Below the pieces are notes generated by a model. That model searched no databases. It saw nothing but the letters and a program-made list of their open reading frames with translations, and was not told the origin of the DNA. Made by a program: the position numbers and the translations under genes. A stretch of 35,817 nucleotides of DNA from Bacteroidales bacterium (GTDB lineage: Bacteria > Bacteroidota > Bacteroidia > Bacteroidales > P3): the NCBI GenBank assembly GCA_017522065.1, contig JAFXAD010000008.1:1-35817 (forward strand), given 5' to 3'. Positions 23,956 through 32,428 of this stretch are shown in pieces (positions within the stretch are counted from its first letter, which is position 1; every line of letters starts with the position of its first letter).

Positions 23956-24505
23956 AGTTCTTTTTCGCAAGCGAGTCGAGGGTGGGGTGATTGCGATCTT
24001 TCTCCGAGAGGATTATCTTGTCTGCTGGCACCTGCCAGTCGATTCCCAACGCAGGGTCGTTCCACGCGACGGCTCCTTCCGATGCCGGGTCATAGAAGGC
24101 GTCGCACTTGTATTGGAACACAGCCTCGTCGCTGAGCACCGAAAAACCGTGTGCAAATCCTTTGGGTATGAAGAACTGGCGATGGCTGTCTGCACTCAGG
24201 CGGACTGCCACATATTTGCCGAAAGTCTCAGAATTTGGACGTATATCTACAGCCACATCAAGCACTTCGCCCTTGACGACGCGGACCAGCTTGCTCTGGG
24301 CATGTGGCGGACGCTGGAAGTGCAGACCTCGTACCACTCCGTAGGTCGACTTCGACTCGTTGTCCTGCACGAAACGCACTCTGAATCCCGTCTTGTCGCG
24401 GAACTCGCGCTCGTTAAAACTCTCAAAAAAATACCCGCGCTCGTCACCATACAAAGTAGGCTCTATGATTAGCACTCCGGGTATCTCTGTCTTTATGATC
24501 TCCAT
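23954..24505 (-). CDS. rfbC: dTDP-4-dehydrorhamnose 3,5-epimerase
   Basis: A 183-residue cupin-type epimerase acting between RfbB and RfbD. It has PGVLIIEPTLYGDERGYFFESFNE (quoted in part: GDERGYFFESFNE), VQDNESKSTYGVVRGLHFQ with the catalytic His, KLVRVVKGEVLDVAVDIR, FFIPKGFAHGF and the late Tyr region YKCDAFYDPASEGAVAWND (seen as DAFYDPASEGAVAWND). Length is normal. It lies 27 nt downstream of rfbA. Its stop codon falls exactly at the edge of the family B repeat, suggesting that the repeat was inserted just behind the gene. Confidence 0.96.
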   Translation of the reverse strand: MEIIKTEIPGVLIIEPTLYGDERGYFFESFNEREFRDKTGFRVRFVQDNESKSTYGVVRGLHFQRPPHAQSKLVRVVKGEVLDVAVDIRPNSETFGKYVAVRLSADSHRQFFIPKGFAHGFSVLSDEAVFQYKCDAFYDPASEGAVAWNDPALGIDWQVPADKIILSEKDRNHPTLDSLAKKN

Positions 24506-24532
24506 TGTTATTGTTGGTTAGTTTGTTTTGTT

Positions 24533-25420
24533 TCAAATTCTCGCATCGCCTTCTATCATCCTCAGCAGGTACTGTCCATACTGGTTCTTTGACATCGGCT
24601 CGGCTACCCGACGCAGATGTTCGGCGTCTATCCAGCCCTTCTCGTAGGCTATGCTCTCAAGGCAAGCCACCTTCAGCCCCTGTCGTTTCTCGATAACCTC
24701 AATGAATGTCGAGGCCTCCGACAGCGAATCGTGGGTTCCCGTATCGAGCCATGCGAAACCGCGACCCATAAGCTTCACCTTCAACCGGCCTTCGCTGAGG
24801 AACGCCTGGTTCACGCTGGTTATCTCCAACTCGCCTCGCGCCGACGGCTTGATGCTTTTGGCTATTTCAACCACCTTGTTGGGATAGAAGTACAACCCGA
24901 CGACGGCATAGTTGCTCTTCGGATTCTTGGGTTTCTCCTCAATCGAGAGCACATTGCCGTTGCTGTCAAACTGGGCAACGCCATATCGTTCCGGATCCGC
25001 CACCCAATAGCCGAACACCGTGGCCTTCTCCTCGGTTTCGGCAGCCTCGACTGCGTCCCGCAGCATTTTCGAGAAACCGTTGCCGTGGAAAATATTGTCT
25101 CCCAGCACCAGACACACGCTATCGTCGCCTATAAACTCTTCGCCTATAATGAACGCTTGCGCCAACCCGTCGGGCGACGGCTGCTCAGCATACGAAAAAC
25201 GGACTCCGAAATCACTCCCATCGCCAAGCAGACGGCGGAAAGCGGGCAGGTCGAACGGTGTCGAGATGATGAGTATATCCCTGATTCCGGCAAGCATCAG
25301 CGCCGAAATGGGGTAGTACACCATCGGCTTGTCGTAAATAGGCAGCAGCTGTTTGCTGACGCCTTTGGTTATCGGGTACAGACGTGTACCGGAGCCTCCG
25401 GCAAGGACTATGCCCTTCAT
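24533..25420 (-). CDS. rfbA: Glucose-1-phosphate thymidylyltransferase
   Basis: A 295-residue nucleotidyltransferase making dTDP-glucose from dTTP and glucose 1-phosphate, the entry to the rhamnose pathway. Seen: [20 protein letters not shown] (3-22), [63 protein letters not shown], and [15 protein letters not shown]. All metal and substrate residues appear intact. First recognised gene of the rhamnose block. A purine-rich AAAGGAG lies 10 nt before the ATG, an unusually good ribosome binding site for this organism. A 34-codon frame ends on its start codon. Confidence 0.96.
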   Translation of the reverse strand: MKGIVLAGGSGTRLYPITKGVSKQLLPIYDKPMVYYPISALMLAGIRDILIISTPFDLPAFRRLLGDGSDFGVRFSYAEQPSPDGLAQAFIIGEEFIGDDSVCLVLGDNIFHGNGFSKMLRDAVEAAETEEKATVFGYWVADPERYGVAQFDSNGNVLSIEEKPKNPKSNYAVVGLYFYPNKVVEIAKSIKPSARGELEITSVNQAFLSEGRLKVKLMGRGFAWLDTGTHDSLSEASTFIEVIEKRQGLKVACLESIAYEKGWIDAEHLRRVAEPMSKNQYGQYLLRMIEGDARI

Positions 25421-25521
25421 ATTGCCATCTCCTTTCCCGTCATGCTGACGAAATGCGATTTCTCTGTTCTGTTCCTCATAGCCTTTACTGTTGTTACGAC
25501 CACATCGGTGCTTTCTGTCAT
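25417..25521 (-). CDS. Possible 34-residue leader ORF overlapping rfbA
   Basis: An ATG at 25521 opens a 34-codon frame (starting [15 protein letters not shown]) whose TGA overlaps the rfbA ATG as ATGA. It lies inside a leader of about 200 nt between the promoter at 25630-25660 and rfbA. The peptide is polar and basic with no recognised family. The overlap suggests translational coupling, but no codon statistics or homologue support it. It may be a chance frame. The rest of the gap 25522-25722 holds the minus-strand promoter and no other gene. Confidence 0.35.
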   Translation of the reverse strand: MTESTDVVVTTVKAMRNRTEKSHFVSMTGKEMAI

Positions 25522-25629
25522 TATGGTTATTTTATACAAATTCTTAAATTATTATATATAGTCCGAACTTATTGTCACACAAACACCTTTGCCCATTCTA
25601 CACGATAGGCAGCATTTGTTTTCATATTG

Positions 25630-25660
25630 CAAAAATATAGATTTATGTACAATCTGCAAA
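25630..25660 (-). promoter_or_regulatory. Promoter of the rfbA-C-D-B block
   Basis: On the minus strand TTTG (25660-25657) and TATTTTTG (25637-25630) are separated by exactly 19 nt, a full Bacteroidetes promoter. Transcription would begin near 25624, leaving a leader of about 200 nt before rfbA. A NusG-like UpxY antitermination system would act in such leaders, but no upxY gene is visible here. Confidence 0.6.
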
Positions 25661-25722
25661 ATTTATTTTGACCCACATCGTTATACTGGCAAAAAAAATC
25701 CCCGTACAAAACTCTTCGCAAC

Positions 25723-28536
25723 ATGTCCTCTTTCCTGCAATCTGTAGCTCAACGACTATTCGACAATCACGGACGCAATCTCGGCAACACCCTTGTCGTG
25801 TTCAACAACCGGCGTGCCGGTCTCTTCCTGCAGAACGAGATGTCGAAGATGGAATCCGCACCGTTCTTCATGCCGCAGATTGTCGGCATGAATGACCTCG
25901 TGAACATGCTTGGCAATATCGAGATAGCCCAGCAGGAGTTCCTGCTTTTCGAACTCTTCCGCATACACCGCGAACACAACGCTGGCGAACGGAAATTCGA
26001 CTCCTTCGAAGAGTTTGTCTCCTTCGGCGAAATGATGATCAGCGACTTCTCCGAAATAGACCTCTACTGTGTTGATGCCGAACGTCTTTTCAACAACATC
26101 TACGAACGGCAGCGTCTCGGCGAATGGGATGTGTCGGGCAAAAAACTCACCCCTTCGCAACAGCGCTACCTCAACTTCTACAGGTCACTCTTTGATTACT
26201 ATTCTTTGCTCCGCAACGCACTGTCTGCAAAATCGAAAGCATACACTGGCATGGCATACCGCAATGTGGCGGAAAACATAGACTCGCTCGCCCCCACCTT
26301 GCATTACGACCATATCTATTTTGTTGGTTTCAATGCCCTGTCGGTCAGCGAACAACGCATAATCAACTTCTTCATCAAAGAGGGTTTGGCGACGCTGATA
26401 TGCGACGGCGACGACTACTATTTCTCCGACAACGACCAGGAAGCTGGCTTCTTTCTTCGTGAACATGCCAAAATCTACGACAACATCGGGCCTTTCGAAA
26501 ACAATTTCTCTATCGGGGAAAAGGAAATCACCATAGTCAACTGCCCAGAAAACACCATGCAGGCTAAAGCGGCAGGAAACATCATCGGACAAATAGCCAA
26601 ACTCCCCGAGGTCGAAGATGGCTTGCAGAACTGCGCCGTGGTTCTGTCCGACGAGACTCTGCTTCTGCCTATGCTCAACTCCCTGCCCGACTGCGTCAAG
26701 TACACCAACGTCACCATGGGTTTCCCTTACACGCTGACCAACACCCACAACCTGGCCAATGCTGTGCTCTACCTCTATGCGCATGTGAGAAACAACCGCT
26801 TCTACCATACCGACTTGTCGGCCCTGTTCAACGACCCTGTGATTGCACGGATCTCCGGCAATCCTTCGTTCTCATACAGCGTCGGCAAATACTTCAACGA
26901 CAACAAAATAATCTACGCATCAACCGACGACATCATCCATATCGCCGAGAGCATTCCCGGCTTCGAAAAGCTGACATTTCTGTTTGAGGATCCGACCCCA
27001 TCGGTCAACTCGATCCTCGACACAATGCTGCGCCTGGCCTCTGTCATAATCCAAAGCAACTGCTTCGAAAACAACCCCAAAGAGAAGGAAGCACTCGCCT
27101 GTTACGTCCAGATATTCAACCACTTCAAAGACCTTCAGAAAGAATACGAAGCCATTGCAAAAACGGACACTCTGCAACGCTTCTACCAACGCATAGCTTC
27201 ACGTCACCCTATAGCTTTCTACGGCAAGCCTCTTCAGGGACTTCAGATTCTCGGTACACTCGAAACGCGCAGCCTCGACTTCCCCTACATTGTAATGACC
27301 TCCGTCAACGAGGGCATCGTCCCGTCCGGAAGGTCCTCATCCTCACTCATTCCGCACACTCTTGCCAAGGCTTTCGGGCTCCCCTCTTTTGAAGAGAAAG
27401 ACGCTGTCTACGCCTACAATTTCTACCGCCTCCTGCAGCGCGCAAAGAAAATCTGGCTGCTCTACAATTCCAACACCGAAGGCCTCGGAAAGGGCGAGCC
27501 AAGCCGCTTTATCCTTCAGCTGCGCAACGAACTCGCCGTCCGCTGCCCATCTGTCAAAATCACAGAAACCACCGTCACTCTCACGTCCGAAGACAGACAG
27601 TACAACATCCTGAAATCCATACCGAAAAGCGCAGCCGCACTGAACGCTCTCGACGCAATGGCTACCAAAGGGTTCTCTCCCACTGCCATCAACAGTTACC
27701 GCAGCTGCCCTCTCAAATTCTACTTCTCCGAAATAGTCGGCGTGAAAAACCCGAACGAGCTGTCTGACGATGTCGAATCGAACGAACTCGGCACCCTTAT
27801 CCACGCCATACTCTGCGACATCTACAATCGCGACACCGACAAGAGAATCCGTATCGACACCCTCTCCAACGCCCTCGGCGAAATCGACCAACTCGTCGAC
27901 CAGTGCATGGACACCGACCTGCTCAAAGGACGCGAACATGAAGGACGCAACCACCTTTATGGCGAAGTGGCCAAGATGCAGCTCAAGCACTTCCTCAAAA
28001 ACGAAATAGCGACCCTGCAGCAGGGACACTCAATCCACATGGTGCTGTCGGAAGAGAGGCTATCACATCCTATCGACATCAACAACAAGCACGTCAACAT
28101 CTTAGGATTCGCCGACCGCATCGACCTTTTCGACGGCCAACTCCGCATAGCCGACTACAAATCGGGCGGTGTCTACGACAAGGACTTGCGCGTCAAAGAC
28201 GAGCATCCCGACCCGCTCACCGTTCCCGAAAAATGGTTTCAGGTGCTCTGCTATGCTTGGCTCTATTGCCGAACCCACGACCACAATGCCCCGCTCCTCT
28301 CGGGACTCTTCCCTCTCCGCACTCTCGACAGCGGTTTCGTGCCGGCCTTGTGGACGGACCACACAACACTCTCATCCAGCGACATCGACAACTTCGAAAC
28401 GCTACTCGTCTCCGTCCTCACCGAAATTCTCGACCCCGGCATCGATTTCTACCCCAAACCCGATGAAAACACCTGCGCCTACTGCCCCGTCGCCAAGAGC
28501 TGCACATACTTCATTCCACGCTCGAAAAAACGCTAA
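25723..28536 (+). CDS. AddB-like PD-(D/E)XK nuclease/inactivated helicase
   Basis: A 937-residue protein. The N-terminal two thirds resemble the inactivated helicase part of AddB-type double-strand break processing proteins (NTLVVFNNRRAGLFLQNEM, YFVGFNALSVSEQRII, and VMTSVNEGIVPSGRSSSS late in the fold). The C-terminal RecB-type nuclease begins near 650 (SPTAINSYRSCPLKFYF, Cys662), then GTLIHAIL, FADRIDLFDGQ and the catalytic RIADYKSGG (Asp811, Lys813). Cys918, Cys921 and Cys927 (CAYCPVAKSC) with Cys662 match the four-Cys iron-sulfur staple of AddB. It would work with an AddA helicase-nuclease in recombinational repair. No addA lies beside it in this window; the next gene is an unrelated lipoprotein. 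Confidence 0.88.
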   Translation: MSSFLQSVAQRLFDNHGRNLGNTLVVFNNRRAGLFLQNEMSKMESAPFFMPQIVGMNDLVNMLGNIEIAQQEFLLFELFRIHREHNAGERKFDSFEEFVSFGEMMISDFSEIDLYCVDAERLFNNIYERQRLGEWDVSGKKLTPSQQRYLNFYRSLFDYYSLLRNALSAKSKAYTGMAYRNVAENIDSLAPTLHYDHIYFVGFNALSVSEQRIINFFIKEGLATLICDGDDYYFSDNDQEAGFFLREHAKIYDNIGPFENNFSIGEKEITIVNCPENTMQAKAAGNIIGQIAKLPEVEDGLQNCAVVLSDETLLLPMLNSLPDCVKYTNVTMGFPYTLTNTHNLANAVLYLYAHVRNNRFYHTDLSALFNDPVIARISGNPSFSYSVGKYFNDNKIIYASTDDIIHIAESIPGFEKLTFLFEDPTPSVNSILDTMLRLASVIIQSNCFENNPKEKEALACYVQIFNHFKDLQKEYEAIAKTDTLQRFYQRIASRHPIAFYGKPLQGLQILGTLETRSLDFPYIVMTSVNEGIVPSGRSSSSLIPHTLAKAFGLPSFEEKDAVYAYNFYRLLQRAKKIWLLYNSNTEGLGKGEPSRFILQLRNELAVRCPSVKITETTVTLTSEDRQYNILKSIPKSAAALNALDAMATKGFSPTAINSYRSCPLKFYFSEIVGVKNPNELSDDVESNELGTLIHAILCDIYNRDTDKRIRIDTLSNALGEIDQLVDQCMDTDLLKGREHEGRNHLYGEVAKMQLKHFLKNEIATLQQGHSIHMVLSEERLSHPIDINNKHVNILGFADRIDLFDGQLRIADYKSGGVYDKDLRVKDEHPDPLTVPEKWFQVLCYAWLYCRTHDHNAPLLSGLFPLRTLDSGFVPALWTDHTTLSSSDIDNFETLLVSVLTEILDPGIDFYPKPDENTCAYCPVAKSCTYFIPRSKKR

Positions 28537-28632
28537 CTTCTGCACCTAATAAATAAACAACTCCAACACAGAATATTATCTGTATTTTTATATTGTTTTT
28601 TCTTTTTTTACACAAATTTCTAATTGATTTTG

Positions 28633-28640
28633 TATCTTTG
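28633..28640 (+). promoter_or_regulatory. -7 box of the OmpA/TPR lipoprotein operon
   Basis: TATCTTTG matches TAnnTTTG exactly. It lies 66 nt before the ATG at 28706, giving a leader of about 60 nt. The -33 region is T-rich (around 28605-28612) without a clear TTTG. Confidence 0.55.
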
Positions 28641-28705
28641 CATTTTAAACATAAACCTAAAAAATACAACATCAGTCTATTTCACAGCAGTTTAAGAATA
28701 TTTAT

Positions 28706-30526
28706 ATGAAAAAATCAATCTTCACTGTTCTCCTTGTCTCTCTCCTTATGGTGAGCTGCAATAGCCTGTCGAGCATGAAATCAAACAGCAAAAAGGTGCG
28801 CTATCAGGCTACACCAAACCCCGTCGAAACACGCGACGACAAAGTCGTCGTCAAGTTTGTCGGTTCATTCCCGGAAAAATATTTCGACAAGGGGGCCGCT
28901 CTCTTCATCCAACCGGTATTCACATGGGAAGGGGGCTCCATCCCGCTCGACCCAGTCACCCTCAAAGGCGAAAATGTCAACGGTGAAGGCATTACCATCA
29001 ACTACGAAAACGGCGGACGATTCACCTACACCGACGAACTCGACTTCAAACCCGGCATGGAGACAGGCCGCGTCACACTGACCCCCGTGGCTTACAAGGC
29101 TTCTACAACCGACGACGAAGCCAAGTTTGCCGACGAAATCCAATACAAGACAACAGCCTTCCCGACGGTTCTCATCTCCGACGGCGTAAACACCACCTCC
29201 AACTGGGTCAACATCCGTGGCAACATCTCCATCTCGCCAGTCAACTACAACAAGACCCAGGGTGTTGTCGAGACTGCCGACATCTATTTCCCTAACGGAC
29301 TCTCTACCCTCGATTGGAACTTCGAAATGAACCGCATCTTCAACAGCAAGGCTCAACTCGAAGACCTCCGCCGCATCATGCTCGAGAACGGACTGCCCAA
29401 ACAGATTACCATCACCGGATGGGCTTCTCCCGAAGGCGAGGAGACCAACAATGTCGGCGTATCCAAAAACCGCGCCGAAGTTGCTACCGTCCAAATCAAA
29501 CGCGTCCTCGAAGATGTCCTCAACACCATGGCCACTCGCAAACAGGTACCTGCCTACGAGGTCGACCACTACAAATACGAACTTCAGAAGCAAATAGTCC
29601 TCTCCACCCGCGCAGCCGGCGAAGACTGGGTCCACTTCATCATCATGGTCGAAGAGTCGGACATCCAGGACAAACACGCCATAGTCAACATCGTCGAAAC
29701 GCAGCAGAACCTTATCAAACGCGAACAGATGATCAAAAATATGGCCGAGACATACACCGAACTCAACACTCGCATTTTCCCCAACTTGCGTCGCGCTCAG
29801 ATTGCTCTCTACTATTCCGAGGCTCGCAAGACCGACCCCGAGTTGGCTAAACAGGCTTCTCTCAACCCTGCCAAGTTGACCTTCGACGAGCTCATGTATG
29901 CCGCCTATATCAACTACAACTACGAGACCAAACTCAAATACTACAAGTGGGCCACCGAAAACTACAGCTCCGAATGGGCCGCATGGAACAACGCCGGCGC
30001 TGTCTCCTTCTACCTCGAGGACTATGCCGAGGCTGAACGCTACCTCAACATGGCTCGCCAACTCAACCCCCACAACCCCGACGTGCTCAACAACACTGGT
30101 CTCCTCTGCTTGGCACAGAAGGATTACGCCCTCGCCAAATACTATTTCGAAGAGGCCGAACGCCAGGGCAGCACAGATGCCGAGACCAATCTCCCCATCC
30201 TCAACCTCAAGAAGGGCGACTACAAGGCCGCCGAAAAGCAGCTCAAAGGCTCTACCTGCTCCTTTAACCTCGGCTTCGCTCAACTCATGAACGGCGAAAC
30301 CTCCAACAGCATCCGCACCCTCGACTGCTGCCTCGACCAGAACGCCGACGTCAACTACCTCCGTGCTGTCGCTTACGCCCGACTCGGCGACAAGGCCAAC
30401 GCTCTCAAAAACCTCAAACTGGCCTGCGACGAAGAATACAACTATAAGGAACGCGCCGCCGTCGACGTCGAATTTAAGGCCTATTGGGACGACGAGGAGT
30501 TCAAACTGATTGTAAAACTCTGGTAA
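28706..30526 (+). CDS. Lipoprotein with OmpA-like domain and C-terminal TPR repeats
   Basis: A 606-residue protein. The lipoprotein signal ends at the lipobox MVSC (Cys18). A beta-rich N-terminal region (30-170) is not recognised. Residues about 195-295 resemble an OmpA-type peptidoglycan-binding module (DIYFPNGLSTLDW, then ITGWASPEGEETNNVGVSKN and a RAEVA helix, parallel to the GHTD..G...N..LS..RA pattern). The last third (about 405-600) contains TPR units, for example AAWNNAGAVSFYLEDYAEAE, HNPDVLNNTGLLCLAQKDYA and VNYLRAVAYARLGDKANALK. It should sit in the envelope, linking membrane and cell wall and offering a TPR surface for partners. Its TAA overlaps the next start as TAATG, so it is coupled to pssA. 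Specific role unknown. Confidence 0.85.
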   Translation: MKKSIFTVLLVSLLMVSCNSLSSMKSNSKKVRYQATPNPVETRDDKVVVKFVGSFPEKYFDKGAALFIQPVFTWEGGSIPLDPVTLKGENVNGEGITINYENGGRFTYTDELDFKPGMETGRVTLTPVAYKASTTDDEAKFADEIQYKTTAFPTVLISDGVNTTSNWVNIRGNISISPVNYNKTQGVVETADIYFPNGLSTLDWNFEMNRIFNSKAQLEDLRRIMLENGLPKQITITGWASPEGEETNNVGVSKNRAEVATVQIKRVLEDVLNTMATRKQVPAYEVDHYKYELQKQIVLSTRAAGEDWVHFIIMVEESDIQDKHAIVNIVETQQNLIKREQMIKNMAETYTELNTRIFPNLRRAQIALYYSEARKTDPELAKQASLNPAKLTFDELMYAAYINYNYETKLKYYKWATENYSSEWAAWNNAGAVSFYLEDYAEAERYLNMARQLNPHNPDVLNNTGLLCLAQKDYALAKYYFEEAERQGSTDAETNLPILNLKKGDYKAAEKQLKGSTCSFNLGFAQLMNGETSNSIRTLDCCLDQNADVNYLRAVAYARLGDKANALKNLKLACDEEYNYKERAAVDVEFKAYWDDEEFKLIVKLW

Positions 30527-31224
30527 TGAAGAAACAAATCCCCAACCTCATAACACTCTGCAACCTGCTTTGCGGAGTGTTTTCTTGTATCTATGCCACC
30601 CAAGGCTGCCTAATACAGGCAGGGGTATTCATCTGTCTGGGAATCTTTTTTGACTTTTTCGACGGAATGGCGGCGCGACTGCTGGGCGTATCGTCACCGA
30701 TAGGGAAAGAGCTGGACTCGCTGGCCGACGAGGTCACGAGCGGCGTGGCACCGGGATTGATACTTTTTGTGCTGTTCGCCAACAGCCAGCTACCGTGGCT
30801 GAGATTCATAGGGTTGCTTGTGCCCCTTTTCGCCGCCTACCGACTGGCCAAATTCAATCTCGATACACGCCAGACTCACAGCTTCATAGGGCTTCCCACA
30901 CCCGCCAACGCCCTTATTTGGGTAGGTTTTGGAATTGACTCCGGTTTTGTCACCGACCACTTAAGTATAACAATAGCTGTAGCTGTTTTGAGTATAATCA
31001 CCGACATAATGATGGTCAGCGAGATGCCGATGTTCTCATTGAAAGTGAATTTCAAAGACCTCTCGTGGAAGACAAACACCGTCAGGTACATCTTCCTTAT
31101 AGGCTGCGCTGTCATCGCCATTTGGGGATATATAGCCACACTCGATTTTTTGTTCCTACCCCTATTCATCATCTGGTACATACTCCTTTCCATCATCACC
31201 CGCAAACACAGCAATGCCCACTGA
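30526..31224 (+). CDS. pssA: CDP-diacylglycerol-serine O-phosphatidyltransferase
   Basis: A 232-residue integral membrane enzyme that makes phosphatidylserine, the precursor of phosphatidylethanolamine. The CDP-alcohol phosphotransferase motif DGxxARxxxxxxxxGxxxDxxxD is present as DGMAARLLGVSSPIGKELDS followed by LAD, with all three Asp. Six or more hydrophobic helices are visible, and GLPTPANALIW is typical of PssA. Start ATG 30526 overlaps the previous stop by one base (TAATG), showing translational coupling with the lipoprotein. The 3' end overlaps queA by 11 nt. Confidence 0.94.
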   Translation: MKKQIPNLITLCNLLCGVFSCIYATQGCLIQAGVFICLGIFFDFFDGMAARLLGVSSPIGKELDSLADEVTSGVAPGLILFVLFANSQLPWLRFIGLLVPLFAAYRLAKFNLDTRQTHSFIGLPTPANALIWVGFGIDSGFVTDHLSITIAVAVLSIITDIMMVSEMPMFSLKVNFKDLSWKTNTVRYIFLIGCAVIAIWGYIATLDFLFLPLFIIWYILLSIITRKHSNAH

Positions 31225-32428
31225 CCCTCGCAACATATCAATTGCCGACTACGACTACCCCCTGCCCGACGAACGTATAGCCAAGTTCCCTCTGGCCGAG
31301 CGCGACCAGTCAAAACTGCTCGTCTACCGCGGTAGCGAAATCACTGAATCCCAATTCTTCCACCTGCCCGAACTGCTGCCCGAAGGGGCAATGCTGCTCT
31401 TCAACAACACCAAGGTCATCCACGCTCGACTCTTTTTCCGCAAACCCACCGGCTCGCTCATCGAAATCTTCTGCCTTGAGCCGTGGCAACAGCCTGTGGC
31501 AACGGCCTTCGAACAGCGTACCAGTTGCACGTGGCTCTGCTACATAGGCAACAACAAGAAATGGAAAGAAGGTCCCCTGGAGCGCGAATTCAAAATTCAG
31601 AATTCAGAATTCAAAATCACAGCGTCGCGCCGAAACGCCGTCGGCGAAGCTTGGCTGGTCGACTTCCAGTGGACTGGCAACATCAGCTTTGCAGAACTGA
31701 TCGACAACGTCGGAGTAATACCCCTCCCGCCCTACCTGCACCGCGAGGCCGAGGAGAGCGACAACACACGCTACCAGACCGTCTACGCACACTACGAAGG
31801 CTCGGTGGCAGCACCCACTGCCGGCCTGCACTTCACCGACCGCCTGCTCGACGAGCTGCGCGCCAAGGGTTTCAAAACCGAATACATCACCCTCCACGTC
31901 GGCGCAGGCACCTTCAAACCCGTCTCGACCGACACCATTGGCGAACATACAATGCACGTGGAACAAGTCCAGATTCACCGTTCCAACCTCGAACATATCA
32001 TCGCCCACCTGGACCACCCCATCATTCCCGTAGGCACCACCACCGTTCGCACCCTCGAGTCGGTCTACTGGTTCGGCGTACAACTTGAAAACGACCCCGA
32101 CCTGCAGTCCATGCACATCCTGCAGTGGGACCCCTACAAGCTCGAATCTCTCGGCATCAGCACCCTTCAAGCCTACCACAACGTGCTGCAATGGATGCAA
32201 CGCCACGACACCGACACCCTCTTCGGCGACACGCAGCTCCTCATTGCTCCAGGATACAAATACCACGTCGTCTGCGGATTGATAACAAATTTCCATCAGC
32301 CACGAAGCACCCTCCTTCTGCTCGTCTCGGCACTCATTGGCAACGATTGGCGACGCTGCTACCGTTATGCCCTCGACCATGGCTTCCGCTTCCTTAGCTA
32401 TGGTGACAGTTGTCTCCTCCTGCCGTAG
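31214..32428 (+). CDS. queA: tRNA preQ1 ribosyltransferase-isomerase (QueA)
   Basis: A 404-residue enzyme that adds the ribosyl part of SAM to preQ1 in tRNA position 34, giving epoxyqueuosine. Seen: DYDYPLPDERIAKFPLAERD near the start, LLFNNTKVIHARL, IPLPPYLHREAEESDNTRYQ, VAAPTAGLHFTDRLL, ITLHVGAGTFKPV, HTMHVEQ, GTTTVRTLES and TNFHQPRSTLLLLVSALIG. All strongly conserved. Residues about 125-135 (EFKIQNSEFKI) are encoded by a GAATTC/AAAATTCA repeat otherwise seen between genes. The start overlaps pssA by 11 nt; ATG 31214 fits the usual MKLSxxDYxLP-type beginning with about 10 extra residues. Confidence 0.95.
   Translation: MPTDPRNISIADYDYPLPDERIAKFPLAERDQSKLLVYRGSEITESQFFHLPELLPEGAMLLFNNTKVIHARLFFRKPTGSLIEIFCLEPWQQPVATAFEQRTSCTWLCYIGNNKKWKEGPLEREFKIQNSEFKITASRRNAVGEAWLVDFQWTGNISFAELIDNVGVIPLPPYLHREAEESDNTRYQTVYAHYEGSVAAPTAGLHFTDRLLDELRAKGFKTEYITLHVGAGTFKPVSTDTIGEHTMHVEQVQIHRSNLEHIIAHLDHPIIPVGTTTVRTLESVYWFGVQLENDPDLQSMHILQWDPYKLESLGISTLQAYHNVLQWMQRHDTDTLFGDTQLLIAPGYKYHVVCGLITNFHQPRSTLLLLVSALIGNDWRRCYRYALDHGFRFLSYGDSCLLLP
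31586..31618 (+). repeat. AT-rich GAATTC-type repeat inside queA
   Basis: A low-complexity run of GAATTCAAAATTCAGAATTC followed by a partial second round. It is translated in frame as EFKIQNSEFKI within a non-catalytic loop of QueA. The composition contrasts with the GC-rich sequence on both sides. Confidence 0.85.

Noticed and set aside
25421-25722. upxY/upxZ-like capsule regulators before the polysaccharide cluster
   Set aside because: No frame of suitable length or NusG-like sequence exists in the gap; only the 34-codon frame is seen.
28865-30283. 472-codon minus-strand frame opposite the OmpA/TPR lipoprotein
   Set aside because: The plus strand has a lipobox and TPR units; the minus product is Val/Gly-rich without a family.
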